Positions 46,250-57,713 are shown, numbered from the stretch's first letter. The stretch: DNA of 64,000 nt from Hydractinia symbiolongicarpus (GCF_029227915.1 NC_079877.1:21479851-21543850); one strand, 5' to 3'. Notes: generated by a model not told the origin, from the letters alone. A program made the numbers and translations.

Positions 46250-46476
46250 TTGAAATTAAAACGGCTATTTTTATAGCCACAAATCTTCTAAGAAACAATA
46301 TTGAGGCAAATGTATATTTTCTTGCTGAGAGCTCAATTCGCAAAAATAAATCCCGTAAAACTCATTTTTTTTGGACCTTTAATCCCAAAAATTAATATCG
46401 CAAAAATTTATCCTGCATTAATTTATACGCTTAAGGACAGCAAATTCATAAATTCTTTATAAAATACATAAACGTT

Positions 46477-47130
46477 TTATTTTTCAAGTTTCTGTAACAG
46501 CAACTGCATCATTTGGCTCTGTTGAGCTTGCATTTGCAGTAATGAATCTTGAAAAAGTTTCTGCTGGTCTTTCATTAAACCAGTCTCTTCCTTTCTTAAG
46601 TCCAATTCCGCCTTTCTCAGCTTCCTTTCCTCCTCTCTATCTCTCATCATAGATTCATTCCTTTCTCTAAAAAAATCCATCCTGTCATTATCCTTGTTTT
46701 TTTTTCTTTTTCCTGGATCTCCCATTCTTTCCATACACCTTTTCCTTATATTTATAGCTTTTTCGCGGTCATGTTCTGTGTTTTCTTTTTTACTCACAGT
46801 TGCTTCTTTCTCACAGTCGCGCTATAAATCAATTAAATCCTGCATCAACTGCTCCAACTCACTGTATGTACATGTGATTCCACTGCCTTTTTCTTCTGCC
46901 CTCATTTTTCTTAAAAACTTGTCTTTTACTATCTGGAACCTCTCTCTCACCACTCTTTCGGAAACAGGAATTGTTATGCTTGACTTCTCGCAATTTTCTG
47001 CAATGTCTTGCCATGCCATTCTTTTTTGCGTTGATCCTTTCTTTGTTTGAAAGGGGTTTCTTACTGATATCTCCTTCATCACGATCAGTAAGTCACCCTC
47101 TTGCCACCTAGACCTATAGACAGGAAGCAC
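46477..47130 (-). pseudogene. Harbinger Myb/SANT-like accessory protein, one stop
   Basis: The minus-strand frame starts MLPVYRSRWQEGDLLIVMKE at 47130 and includes KRMAWQDIAENCEKS, VRERFQIVKDKFLRK and CTYSELEQLMQDLIDL, then a TAG at 46822-46824. The same frame continues with RDCEKEATVSKKEN to 46477. The helix-rich N-terminal region with spaced tryptophans resembles the Myb/SANT trihelix proteins that bring Harbinger transposase to the nucleus and its DNA. The second half is a highly charged coiled coil (REEERKLRKAELDLRKEET) ending in a Q/M/L-rich helix. Confidence 0.75.
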
Positions 47131-47786
47131 AAATATATATAAATTGTAATAAATATACCCTTTTGAACTGGAACACTAATCAATGCTAAATAGTATAATT
47201 TACCCCTTTTCTGTTAAACTGATGGTGTTTTTTTGTTGTTGTTTTTGTGGCGGTTGAAATTTTTGATTTCGTTATGTTACCTGATGATCCCAATGTCTGA
47301 CTAAATATATAAAAAACTTTACAACTAATTCCTATTGCAAGATCTACTAGTCTAGCAAACTATATAATTATTAAGGCTAAAATATGATCTAAAAATATGA
47401 TATAAAAATTCTCGGATCCGGGTTAATCACTAACGGTAATTTTCTGCGCATGCGCGATTTACCGCAGTGAAAACAAACGGTAAGTCGTCCACGTATTACT
47501 TCCTGAATATGAAGGAGATGTAGTATTCAACATGCGTTAGACCTATGTACGTTCCCAAGCCTTATGGAAATAGCGAATTCCTATTCTCCATATGCCCACT
47601 TTAGCACACAATAGCCTAGACTCTAAACAACAGTGTAGCATGGAGCGTATTTTCATGTAGCACACTGTAGTGAGGCTCATCAATGTCTGTTGTCGAGTGT
47701 AGCAAGTTCTTTCTTACCTTGTAGTACAATTTAGTAAAGCGTAATTTTTCGTAGCGATGTGTAGCGGTACGTTATTTTCTATAGCA
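47131..47786. other. No gene recognised
   Basis: AT-rich stretch probably including the right end of the Harbinger element. I could not find a match to its left end. A GGATCCGGGTTAATCACTAA and TGCGCATGCGCG block at 47415-47455 stands out in base composition. Confidence 0.35.
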
Positions 47787-48509
47787 GGCCGTAGTAGAAC
47801 GTATTTCTTTGTAGTAGAGGGTGGTAGCCTGTAGTAGCATGTAGTAGAGTGTAGTAGCCTGTAGTAGAGCATAGTAGAGCGTATTTTTCTGTAGTACAGT
47901 GTAGTAGCCTGTAGTAGAGTGTAGTAGCCTGCAGTAGAGTGTAGTAGCCTGCAGTAGAGCGTAGTAGCTTGTCGTAGAGTGTAGTAGAGCGTATTTCTCT
48001 GTAGTAGAGTGTAGTAGCCTGTAGTAGAGTGTAGTAGCTTGTAGTAGAGTGTAGTATCCTGTAGTAGATCGTAGTAGAATGTATTTCTCTGTAGTAAAGC
48101 GTATTTCTCTGTAGTAAAGCGTATTTCTCTGTAGTAGAGTGTAGTAGCTTGTAGTAGAGTGTAGTAGCCTGTAGTAGAACGTAGTAGAATGTTTTTCTCT
48201 GTAGTAAAGCGTATTTCTCTGTAGTAGAGTGTAGTAGATTGTAGTAGCCTGTAGTAGAGTGTAGTAGCCTTTAGTAGAGCGTAGTAGAATGTATTTCTCT
48301 GTAGTAAAGCGTATTTCTCTGTAGTAGGGTGTAGTAGCCTGTAGTAAAGCGTATTTTTCTGTAGTAGAGTGTAGTAGCTTGTAGTAGAGTGTAGTAGCCT
48401 GTAGTAGAGCGTAGTAGAAAATAATTTTTCTGTAGTAGAGCGTATTTCTCTGTAGTAGAGTGTAGTAGCTTGTAGTAAAGTGTAGTAGCCTGTAGTAGAG
48501 TGTAGTAGA
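47787..48509. repeat. Minisatellite of GTAGTAG-type units
   Basis: About 720 bp composed of 10-bp units (GTAGTAGAGT, GTAGTAGCCT, GTAGTAGAGC, GTATTTCTCT and relatives) arranged in higher-order blocks of about 50 bp. The minus strand stays open for 272 codons (LLHSTTSYYTLLQRNTLYYR repeats), an artefact of a repeat whose unit lacks stops in that frame, although the first 28 codons (GKAMRDEYGGMRFVRGRRLP) lie outside the repeat and look protein-like. Confidence 0.95.
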
Positions 48510-48599
48510 TGCTTCTAATACTTTTAGAGGAAGTCTTCGCCCACGAACAAATCTCATCCCTCCGTACTCATCCCGCATGGCTTTGCCCACATTAATAAT

Positions 48600-49745
48600 A
48601 ACTCATTTTTCTAAAAAGAACAACAAACATAAAGAAATATTTCTTGACAGAATTAAAATGAGAATGCGCTAACACATTAACAAATAAGATAAAAAATAAT
48701 AACCAAGAGAATCCAAGTCTAGGTGGTTCTTACAAAAAAACTGTCACTTCATTCCTCACACACTCTTTTTTTCTATTACGAGAGCAAAATATACACTACT
48801 ATACATTTTCTATTGTTAAATTGAAAAAATCGGGAAATGAAACATCTCAATCTCATCAACCACATGCTATTTGTTGCGAAGTGCTATTCGGTCTTCTGAA
48901 CAAGAGAAACATCCTGACTTATCCATACAAGTTTCGGCAATTGCTTTTGGTAGCTCAATGTTTGATTGCAATCGATTTGGAGAATACGGATGGTTGTTTA
49001 CGATAGATTAAAGCCCTTTTAGAGTCCCGTTTCTCATATTTAAAGCTGATCACGCTGGACAGCCATCCCAGCTCGTATTTTTCGTGCCTTGTTGAATCAG
49101 ACGAAACACTTTTTGTAAAGGAGATTGCAACAAAGAAAGTAGTTAAAGACATGTAACGTCTTTTTCAAAATGATATTTTATATCAACTTTCTGAAAATAT
49201 ATGTAAGCATGTTTTAAAATTTATTTGTTCTGAAGCGTCTTTTATACGTTCTTACTGTTGTGCAACAGTCAATGATGAAACCTTCGATAAAAGCATCGCC
49301 ACTATCATCAGAAGTCGACAATATCGAAGTAATATGAGAGAATGTCATTAGCAGCGTCAAGGAAGGAAGCCCTGGCCAAGTTCTTACCCAGTATTTTTTT
49401 GAATTGTTTGGCAATTGGGTTAAGAGTCACACTGACTGACTATAAACATAACTGGCCTGTATCTATTCTTGTTATCTCTAAATCACTCTTTTCGACCTTT
49501 GATTTTATCGACATCTTTCTTTTACAGTTGTTAGCGTTTCGATATATTGCATCAAGATCAGATAGATCTGTTACAGGTTTGGTCCTAGGAAAACGTTAGA
49601 GAATGTAGGCAATCAATCTGACACTGATAGTGATATTTATTATATTATATTATATTATCCTGTTTGTATTTGTTGAAACATCTCGTTTCTTATGTAATAT
49701 TTTTTATATTTTCAGCTATACAATTTATTTTACTTTAAATAGATG
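48600..49745. other. No feature recognised
   Basis: AT-rich sequence with short unassigned frames. A TATAT-rich run (ATATT repeats) lies at about 49638-49660. Confidence 0.4.
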
Positions 49746-49748
49746 TGC

Positions 49749-50352
49749 AGCCGTACTTTCATTTGGATAGCCGTACCTAATCTAATTTCGTTTTTATGGA
49801 ACAATTTTAGCATTTGAAGATGTTTCTTTATACGATAGGACCTAGCCGTACCTTAATATTTTCCAACCGTACCTTATTTTGGCCAAACGTACTTAACTTA
49901 ATTTCGTTTTTATTAAACATATTTTAGCCTTTAAAGTTGTTTCTTATATGATAGGACCCAACCTTAAAATATATGTTGTCTTATAATTTTCATATTTTTC
50001 CTCTCTTTTCCTAACCTATCCTCTTTATTTTACTTTACTTGATGAGTCGCATTGAAGTTCACCGCTCGTACTAACCACCTTTTTATTGCCAGCCGTACTT
50101 AAATTGTTGATTTGGGAATCACCTTCCCGCGCTCTCCCCCGTTTGGTTTCTATAAGAGCAAGATGTTTTGTTAACATTTTTCGTATTTTGCGGGTTCATT
50201 GGCGATTGAGAGACAGAAATTCAGTGACAAAACAAATTTACCACTACGATTAGCTCAGTTTTTCTCCATTAAAATACATTACCTCACCTTAAAAAGAAAA
50301 GTGTAGTTACGTACGGCTAAGGTACGGCTTAGGTACGGCTGTTATGTACGGC
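49749..50352. mobile_element. Candidate MITE with clustered GCCGTAC / GTACGGC motifs
   Basis: GCCGTAC or close variants occur at 49750, 49770, 49845, about 49866, about 49886 and 50092. The inverse GTACGGC occurs at 50311, 50322, 50333 and 50346. The orientation flips between the two sides, as in transposons with multiple subterminal transposase sites. A ~118-bp tandem duplication covers 49771-49980. I could not fix exact ends or a target duplication. Confidence 0.5.
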
Positions 50353-51067
50353 TAGCTTTACCTAACCTTCAAGAAGTCATATGTATGCCTGGTAAAAGTG
50401 TTTCTTTTAAATTAAATGACTACAAGGAAGACCTTTGTAAACCATATTCCCAAATTTTATTTTACCTGTGTTTGTCATCACAATTTTATTATAATAGCAA
50501 AAAAAGTGACAAAATCGATTACATCAATGTTGAAAATACGTCCACCAGAGTTGATAATGGTTACAATTTTTTGACAACAATTGACGATGTAGACAATCCA
50601 TTCGGCTTACTTAATGATGGACACGGTTGCAGTTCTATCCCTTCAACAGAGTATAACAGTACACACAGTGCATTTCTTACACTTGATAACAACATCTATT
50701 CAATTGAAAATTATATTGACAATGGACCATCTTTAACAGACAAACTTGAAAACTCGCAGGCATCTCTAAAAATAGTAGGAACTGTGGAGCTTTCAGTGAG
50801 TCGGAGAAAAATTTGGCTTGACACATTAGAGAAATTACAACGTTTATACAGTAGAGTCTCCATAACTCGAACAGCCACGGGGAAAAGGAAATCGTTCGAG
50901 TTATGGAGACATTCGAGTTGTAGAGGTTTTCAACTTTTAGCGCAATATCCTCCCTTTACGTGAACCAGCTGGATAAAAACGTTATATTTAATCTTAAGTC
51001 TAACTTTAAGGCGGCTATTAGGTTAATGAAAGTCAAAACAATACACTTTTAATGAATTTTTTAATGT

Positions 51068-53386
51068 TTATTTAGAAAAGAAGTCGGTGATAACTGTTTG
51101 CTTACAACTCATATCAAAATCTTTGGCGATATTACGATTCAAGTCCCTCAGGGAAGCTATCATTTCTTCTTCAAAATGTGAAAAAATACTCAAGTCTTCG
51201 AAGACGTTGATAGCTGTACGCACTTGCTCGGCCGTCGGTCTTGTGATCTTATCTTCTTCCTCCTTGTCTTCTTCGTCGACCTCTTCTAATTCTTCGTCTT
51301 GAGTCCCAGTGATCTCAGCAATGATGTCAGCAGTCTTCAGACGCCCATGGGATGTACTGACTTCAATGTCAAAATCAATGAAATCTTCAGTTGATAAGTC
51401 AGGATCAATGTGGTCAGGAAACCTTCGTTTTATGTAAGAGAGTTCAGCATCGAGGGTTGGAATTGGGTCTTCTTCTACTTCGCTGGTTAAACTTTTAAAA
51501 GGGTCGTCATCTTCGTTGATCGCTCTTTCTGCATCCTTTTGGGAAATTCCTGATTTTCGAAAGCAATTGGTGAATGTTTTGTTGGAAACATCATCCCATG
51601 CTTTCCTTAGCATGTACATAGCTCCAAGAATCGAGAACTTCGGAGTCGATTTTTCCTCGTCCAAGGCTTTTATCAATTTCCGCACTGCTAGCGATCGATA
51701 TTTTGCTTTCAGGGCGCGGATAATTCCTTGGTCCATAGGTTGGGTTAGGGACGTGGTATTTGGAGGAAGAAAGATCAATTCTACCCATTCCAGGTTTTCA
51801 ACATGAGGATGTGCGGTACAATTGTCAATAATCAAAGCAATTTTTCGCTTAGAGACAGAGAATTTTCGATCAAGCTCGCGTACCCACTCTTCGAACAGCT
51901 CTCCAGACATCCAACTCTTCTTTTGCGAACGGTATCGACAGGGTAGTGTTTTGACACCTTTAAAGCAACGAGGGTTGGCGGACTTGCCGATTACAAACAT
52001 TGGCAATCGTTCCCCCAAGGCATTACCAGCAGCTAAACCAGTAAGTCTAACTTTGCTGTGTTTTCCTCCAGAACACTTATCACCTTTCATGTGCAAAGTT
52101 TTACTGGGAAGGCATTGAAAGAAAAGCCCAAATTCGTCGGCGTTAAAAATGTCTTCCAGAGGATAGCGGGAGAGAATGGTTGGTAATGTTGTCTCCGACC
52201 ATGGCGCTGTCATTTCCTCAGTGACGGACCGTGATTCTCCAGCGATGGTTTTGAAGGATACTCCATACCTGAAAGGAATGGATGAGAAAAACGTTTATCT
52301 CTGTAGTTGTGACTAGTGTAGATGGAGCTTTACATTTTGTTTGATTCGAATCATGGAATTCTAAATTTAGAATGCCATGGCCATGATTCGAATAGAAAAC
52401 ATTCGATTGTTACCATGTTTTGATTTGTGAAAGAATTCAAATAGAAAAAGATTCGATTTTTACCAAGTTTCGAAGTTTTGACGAGTGAAAGAAAGCATGG
52501 AAGCCATGAAAGTCCAACAAGTCAAAAGATTAACAGACATTATTTGTTGTATAGAACTTCCTATCATTAAACTTACTACGTACGAAATCGACGCTTTTGT
52601 CATGGGGTATCATGTTTATAAAAGTAATTGGACACCCTCTGTTGGAGATGAATTTTATGGTTTCATGGAACCAACAAATAAAATGGATAAATATGCAGTT
52701 GCAGTCAAGAAAAATGATGGAGAAATCATTGGACATCTACCACTAGGAAAGTCAGGACGCTTTGCAAAAGTCATATTTTACTTTCTGAAGAATGACAGCT
52801 TCAATGTATGCAAAATAACAATTACTGGAAAGTCATTGAATGCTGGTGATGGATTAGGGATGAAAGTCCCATGCAAATTATCCTTCCTCTCTGAAAGAGA
52901 GTCTATTGATATTTTGAAAAAACAACTACCAAAGCTATTGTAACATTTTTTTAGATTTTATCTTCACGAAGATAAACAAACAAAATCTTAGTCAACTAAC
53001 CTGGTTTTCCATTTAGCCATCCACCCCTGACAAGCTTGAAATGACTCGACACCCAACGCTTTGGCAAACTCAAGAGCTTTCTCTTTCAGCATCGGGCCAC
53101 TGATTGGGATATTCTCACTCCTCATCATAAGTAACCATTTATGAACAGCTTTGTTCACATCTTCGAATTTTTCTGGCTTTGATCTCTTCGATGTTTGCCC
53201 GTTGTTAAACTGCTTGTAAATCTTTTCTTTATTTTTTTTCCAAGTTGACAGGGTGCTTGGAGGAATTTTGAACTCTTTTGCCACATCCTTTGGCGCAGTA
53301 CCCTTTTCCAACGCTTTAAGAGCTTTGTACTTGATTTTGCACGACTTATTGTCAATTCGACGCTTTGATCCTGCCACAGACGACAT
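51068..53386 (-). CDS. Pogo/Tigger transposase, two exons, intact (528 aa)
   Basis: Exon 1 is 53386-53001 and exon 2 is 52268-51068. The join (KWKTR|YGVSFKTIAGES) keeps phase across a GT-AG intron and gives 528 residues with no stop. The N-terminal part has a psq/CENP-B-type helix-turn-helix (EKGTAPKDVAKEFKIPPSTL, residues about 25-50), followed by the second CENP-B-like DNA-binding domain (VNKAVHKWLLMMRSENIPIS). Exon 2 carries the DDE_1 catalytic core: aspartates in DIFNADEFGLF, ALIIDNCTAHP and TQPMDQGIIRALK, the DDD triad of pogo elements. The C-terminal third is acidic (EEVDEEDKEEEDK). Start ATG 53386 follows upstream frame sequence without good Met context. It cuts and reinserts DNA at TA sites. 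Confidence 0.9.
52344..52395. repeat. Palindromic block upstream of the HIRAN gene
   Basis: ATTCGAATCATGG and CCATGATTCGAAT form a 13-bp perfect inverted repeat around an AT-rich centre that is itself partly palindromic (TTCTAAATTTAGAA). It lies about 100 bp before the HIRAN start codon, within the transposase intron, and could be its promoter/operator. Similar ATTCGA words recur up to 52460. Confidence 0.7.
52497..52943 (+). CDS. HIRAN-domain protein in a pogo element (148 aa)
   Basis: An intact frame from ATG 52497 (MEAMKVQQVKRLTDIICC) to TAA at 52943. The middle matches the HIRAN domain: AFVMGYHVYKSNWTPSVGDE, FYGFMEPTNKMDKYAVAVKK, DGEIIGHLPLGKSGRFAKVI, then KVPCKLSFLSE at the end. The GD.F....EP.N..DKYAVAV....G..IGHLP signature is characteristic. 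In HLTF and related proteins HIRAN binds the 3'-OH end of DNA strands. It lies antisense, wholly inside the transposase intron, with its own AT-rich palindromic upstream region. No other domain is present. A start GTG at 52485 would add four residues. Its role in the transposon is unknown; a function in handling DNA ends after excision is my inference. Confidence 0.8.
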   Translation: MEAMKVQQVKRLTDIICCIELPIIKLTTYEIDAFVMGYHVYKSNWTPSVGDEFYGFMEPTNKMDKYAVAVKKNDGEIIGHLPLGKSGRFAKVIFYFLKNDSFNVCKITITGKSLNAGDGLGMKVPCKLSFLSERESIDILKKQLPKLL

Positions 53387-54813
53387 TGTTATGAGAGTGT
53401 CTTTCTTTTGAAATTCTTTAGATTTTCTCGAAAACGTTCGAAAAAGACGTTCGAAAGGTTTGGATGACGCATCATTAATCATTCGAATTAATAATAAGGC
53501 CTGCAAAACACGTATTAACAAGATTTTTAGACCCAATTTATCAGGAAAACTGTTCGAATTTTGATTATGATGTCAGAAAATTCGAGTTATGGAGAGAAAA
53601 GTCTCCAAGGGACAAAAAAATTTGTTCGAGTTAAGGGAAGATTCGAGTTATGGAGGTTCGAGTTGTAGAGGTTTTTTTATAAGAGTTTATTAGGAAATTT
53701 TCACGGTGCCAACGAATTTGTTCGAGTTAAGGAGAGATTCGAGTTATAGAGGTTCGAGTTATGGAGACTCTACTGTATCATGAAGGTGTTAAACCGTTTA
53801 CAATTACATTCATTGGTGAAGAAGCACAAGATGGTGGTGGGCCACTTAAAGAGCTCTTTGCAGCACTTTTTGATGATGTGAAAAAATATTTATTGCAATC
53901 AGGTGATAATGGCTCAACATTCCAGCATGACTTCGAGAAATTACAAAAAGGACATTTCAAATTATTTGGTAACCTAGTGTCATTAGCACTTATCATGAGT
54001 TGTGCTGGGCCAAGGTATTTTATGCCTTGTGTTGTATCGATGCTCTTGGATGGTGGTACAGAAGTTTTCAAAGTCGATGACGTCCCCGACAAAAACTTAA
54101 AACTATATTAGCTGCCACCAGACAATGCTGCCTTCAAGACAGCTATACAGCTATTCCCAGAGAGATACGCTTTAGGAGTTACAAAAGTCAATGTAAGTTT
54201 AACATCATCAGACACTGCTGTTTATCCACTTGTGCAGAAGAAATTGCCTCATTTTTAAGTGGGTTGGATATTCTTGGAATGTTAACAATTTTAAAAACAC
54301 ATTACAAAGAAAGTGAAATCGAATTCGCTATTTCCAAATCATGTCAATCCTCAGATGTATAGAAAATTTACACTACAGTAGAATACACAAGTAATACAGA
54401 AGATAAATCACTACGTGAAGCAGAAGAAGACATATGTTACAACTGGACAAATTTTTTAGAAATTTTAGAGCACGAGGGATAAAAAAAAGTCAAAATTATT
54501 TGTCTGAACGAAGAAAGGGCATGAGTCAAACAAAGAGCATGTAATCACTTTAAGTGATGTTGTTCAATTTTGTACTGGTTCAAAATTTGTTTTGTCATCA
54601 ATGTATGGAAAAGGGAAAATATCTTTTAATCATGTCAATGATGAGCAGTTTGGGAAATGTGTCAATGTAAGCATATGCTTAATGATCATGACATTCCCAG
54701 TAACACCAAGATACTTGGAGAATTTTACTGAAAGTTTTTGTACAGATATCTGCCTGGATTTGGACAAATTTGATCAACTTGTGTTTATGAAGTATATGTG
54801 TAGAAATTTTTGA

Positions 54814-55320
54814 AGGTTTTATTGCATTTATAATTTATGATGAGTTTTAGATATATATAATCAGGGAGGAATGAAAATTTTAATTTATAATTAAGGGGTG
54901 AAAATAACTTTTCTATGTGCTAGTTAATTCTCTTGAATACACGAACACCTAAATACATGAACTCATAATTTTTACTACTCTTTCTCCCTGATGCATATGA
55001 ATAAGTCGATTATTTTTTGTTTATTCACTTCTTCAACACCATGTCATGTTAGTTGCATTTTGGTATATTATATATTTATTTGGTATATTATATATATATT
55101 GAAAAAAGTCTTCACAAGAGACAGTATATTGTACTTTTTATGTTTGACATAAATTTTGTTAATGTTCATATGCAGACTCCTTTTCTTACTACTTATGTTT
55201 GACTGCACGCCAATATCATTCGACTTACATGAAAAATAGGCTTGTTTATACTACTATGTTATATTTCTATGGATGAAAATTATGTTATTAGTTTCAAATG
55301 TCTCTTTTCTATGTTCATAG
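54814..55320. other. No feature recognised
   Basis: AT-rich sequence between the HECT remnant and the minus-strand integrase gene; contains a short TATATTTATTTGGTATATTA duplication at about 55062-55100. Confidence 0.4.
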
Positions 55321-57086
55321 TTTATACACAAAGTTTTGTTATCTGTTCGAACAAACCCTGACCATTGTGCCATTTTTTTGGTGGATATTCCATGTTCTCT
55401 GATTGTACCACATATTTAAAATATTGAAGAAGTTCAGTATGGACCTCTGTCATAGCGTTCCTACCTTCTGAAATTACATCTCTTTGCGATGTTAATTTAT
55501 GTATATCATCTTCTGATATCAAGCGTTTTTGGTCATTAGCATTAACTGCAGTTGGCAAGTAAAATAAGATATCTGGAATTCCACTCACACTGTCGTGGCG
55601 GGACTTTCGTATAAAGTGGGTATTCCATTGGTAGCGAACCTGGTATAGTTGAGATTGTAATAAATCAGAAAACACAAACCAAACACATTCCTCATGAATG
55701 TGATTCCCCGGCAATAACACTCCTTTCTCTACCATATTCTTTAAAAAAATTATTATCCAACTTGTAAAAGATCGTCGATAGAAGGACTACCAATTTTCGA
55801 TCCTTTGATTGGACAGCGATGACTCATATCTGTGTGCGTTAGCGTCTTGTGTTAAGTAACACCGCATATCAGCCATAACACCGTTTTCGGTACCACAATC
55901 TGTTTGAACTAAAAGTGGACAAAACCCTAACTCTTTTACTTTTTCTAAGAACAAGTGAGCAGATACTAGTGGGTTGTTATTGCTCCTGGAAACTTTCAAC
56001 CATAAAACTTTTCGCGAGAAACCATCAATACAACCGTGAATGGTTTCAGTTTATCATACCCATCCACATGCCAGCAATTGTTAGGACCGGGTGATGTGTA
56101 TTCTCTACGGCGTAGACGGCGCGATCTTCTTTGTTCAGTACCATCCGGGTCTAACTCTCTTAGCAGTTGCATCACGGTGTCACGTGTAGCCATTATGAAC
56201 ATCGAAGTGAATGCCAAAGCCCTTGGTATCCTTTCACTGCAGCTGGACCTTGTAGTTCTTGTTCAATTATACTACGTAAAACTGCCTCGTTAACATTACT
56301 ACGTCTCCTTTTCAACCCAAGACTTTGACATTAATGTGCTGACATATTCTTAAAAACAGAGAACGATTGCATTGTATGGGAAATGCTTCCCAAAGTAGCG
56401 TAATACGGGGCAAGATGGGACACTTAAGGTTATTTTCCTAAATAACACCTGCTGTTAAAATGAAGTAGTTTAGAATTTCACCTGAAATGAACCTATACCT
56501 ATTACAATTTATGTGCAGCCAAATAATCAGCAAAAAACTATCATCAAATTTGGGAAAAATGACTAAAACGTAATGGGGAGGTGTTGTCCCATCTTGCCCC
56601 GCAATCGGGGTAGAATGGGACATGAAAAAAAAAGTTAAATTAAGCAGATCATGTTTATTTTATAATAAAAGTTACAATAATATATCATGGATGCCTACCG
56701 TAAACACACACAAAATTATTAGAGAAGAAAGCATGTTACAAAAAGTTATATTATAAGTGGTCAATCGAAAAGGTAAAAAATAGTAGCCACTTTAATTGGA
56801 GAAACTTTCGCCAGAGAAAGTTTCGCGAATTCGCGATTTTTCGCCATTTTCGCAAAAGTTTATCTCGCGAAAATTTGCGAGTTTCTTAATTCGCGAAACT
56901 TTATCTCGCGAAATTTTCCGAATTTCTTCATTCGCGAAAGTTTATCCAGTAAGCTATTTTATCATTTTTCACCAAAAACGCACAAAATACTTAGAAATCT
57001 TATTTCGAGAAAGAAAATTTATAACATTTACAATCGAATCCAGTATTCAATACTAATATCTGTGTTGATACAAAGATACAAAAAAA

Positions 57087-57713
57087 TTAATCTATGACGA
57101 TAGTCTCTGTGTTTTCGTCTCGTCTTTTCATGTTTTCGTTATTTGCGTCTTCACTCTTTGACCTTTTCGATTCTTTGTTTTTATATAACATGTCTCTTAT
57201 GTCATGTGATTTTGTCTCTTTCACCTTTTTTCTTTTCTCACCATTTGGTAAATTCTTCTTGTAAATCTCATGGGATACACATTCGACCTCCAATTCGTCC
57301 GCAAAGATAGAACCAAGGATGATGGGTGCTGTTGGTTCACTGTACACTGCGTCTACTAGTTCCATTAGGCGGTCAAGAAGTTGTCCATTTTTCAATGTTG
57401 GAGACATTTCCACCGTCACTTTACAGGGAATTTCTATGCCGCCTTGAACCAATGGTGATTTTCTGTAGTGTGTCGATGTCAAAACTGCCAGAATTCTTGC
57501 CCCTCTGTCCAAAATAAACTTTAGAGTTCTTGAAAGCTCACGTGGCAAATGACCAACAATTGTACCATCTTCTTGACACGTTTTGATGGCAAAATAGTCG
57601 AAGGCATTGTTTTCTTCGTGGAGGCAAAAAAGCTTTTCTTCCTTTTGAGGAGACCAATATTTTCTGAAATAATGGAAACCACGAACAGCCGCATCAAATG
57701 TTCTTGACAACAT
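57087..57713 (-). CDS. HIRAN-domain protein in the second pogo element (208 aa)
   Basis: An intact frame from ATG 57713 (MLSRTFDAAVRGFHYFRKYW) to TAA 57087. The N-terminal 110 residues form a HIRAN domain: SPQKEEKLFCLHEENNAFDY, FAIKTCQEDGTIVGHLPREL, LKFILDRGARILAVLTS, EIPCKVTV. The DYFAIK....G.IVGHLP core matches the DKYAVAV....G..IGHLP core of the gene at 52497, but the two differ at most positions, so they are old relatives, not recent copies. A lysine/serine-rich C-terminal tail (KKVKETKSHDIRDMLYKNKE) follows and could be a nuclear localisation or DNA-contact region. It is divergently oriented to the transposase, possibly sharing a promoter. A catalytic helicase or ring domain, as in HLTF, is absent. 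Confidence 0.8.
   Translation of the reverse strand: MLSRTFDAAVRGFHYFRKYWSPQKEEKLFCLHEENNAFDYFAIKTCQEDGTIVGHLPRELSRTLKFILDRGARILAVLTSTHYRKSPLVQGGIEIPCKVTVEMSPTLKNGQLLDRLMELVDAVYSEPTAPIILGSIFADELEVECVSHEIYKKNLPNGEKRKKVKETKSHDIRDMLYKNKESKRSKSEDANNENMKRRDENTETIVID

Larger units (their letters stand above)
50849..53775 (-). mobile_element. Complete pogo/Tigger element with transposase and HIRAN gene
   Basis: 2927 bp. Ends CAGTAGAGTCTCCATAACTC at 50849 and its inverse at 53775, about 24 bp of perfect match. TA is duplicated at 50847-50848 and 53776-53777. Subterminal TTCGAGTTATGGAG-type repeats occur at both ends (at least five on the right). Removing the element and one TA restores the HECT frame (LQRL|YHEG). 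It has two genes: a spliced transposase on the minus strand, and a HIRAN-domain gene on the plus strand inside the transposase intron. All parts are intact by eye, so this may be a recent, even autonomous copy. Confidence 0.9.
50385..54813 (+). pseudogene. HECT-domain (G2E3-like) gene split by a pogo transposon
   Basis: The frame from ATG 50385 ends in VELSVSRRKIWLDTLEKLQR, the usual start of a HECT domain, and runs into the transposon at 50848. After the element it resumes at 53778 with HEGVKPFTITFIGEEAQDGG and GPLKELFAALFDDVKK (HECT N-lobe), then FGNLVSLALIMSCAGPRYFM. A TAG at 54109-54111 interrupts it. Later pieces read EEIASFLSGLDILGMLTILK (about 54240), EAEEDICYNWTNFLEILE, and MYGKGKISFNHVNDEQFGKC with VNVSICL (about 54600-54690). 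HECT proteins are ubiquitin ligases; this G2E3-like form is common in invertebrates. The catalytic cysteine region (near CVNVS) is recognisable. The later stop and frame changes suggest a pseudogene, or missed introns. Confidence 0.75.

Noticed and set aside
47787-48509. CRISPR-like array
   Set aside because: Repeats are contiguous 10-bp units without unique spacers, in a eukaryotic context.
47772-48590. 272-codon minus-strand frame as a repeat-rich protein
   Set aside because: It is almost entirely the GTAGTAG minisatellite; the openness follows from the unit sequence. Kept only as a low-interest finding.
53155-53355. 66-codon minus-strand frame overlapping the transposase
   Set aside because: Shadow frame of the transposase first exon.
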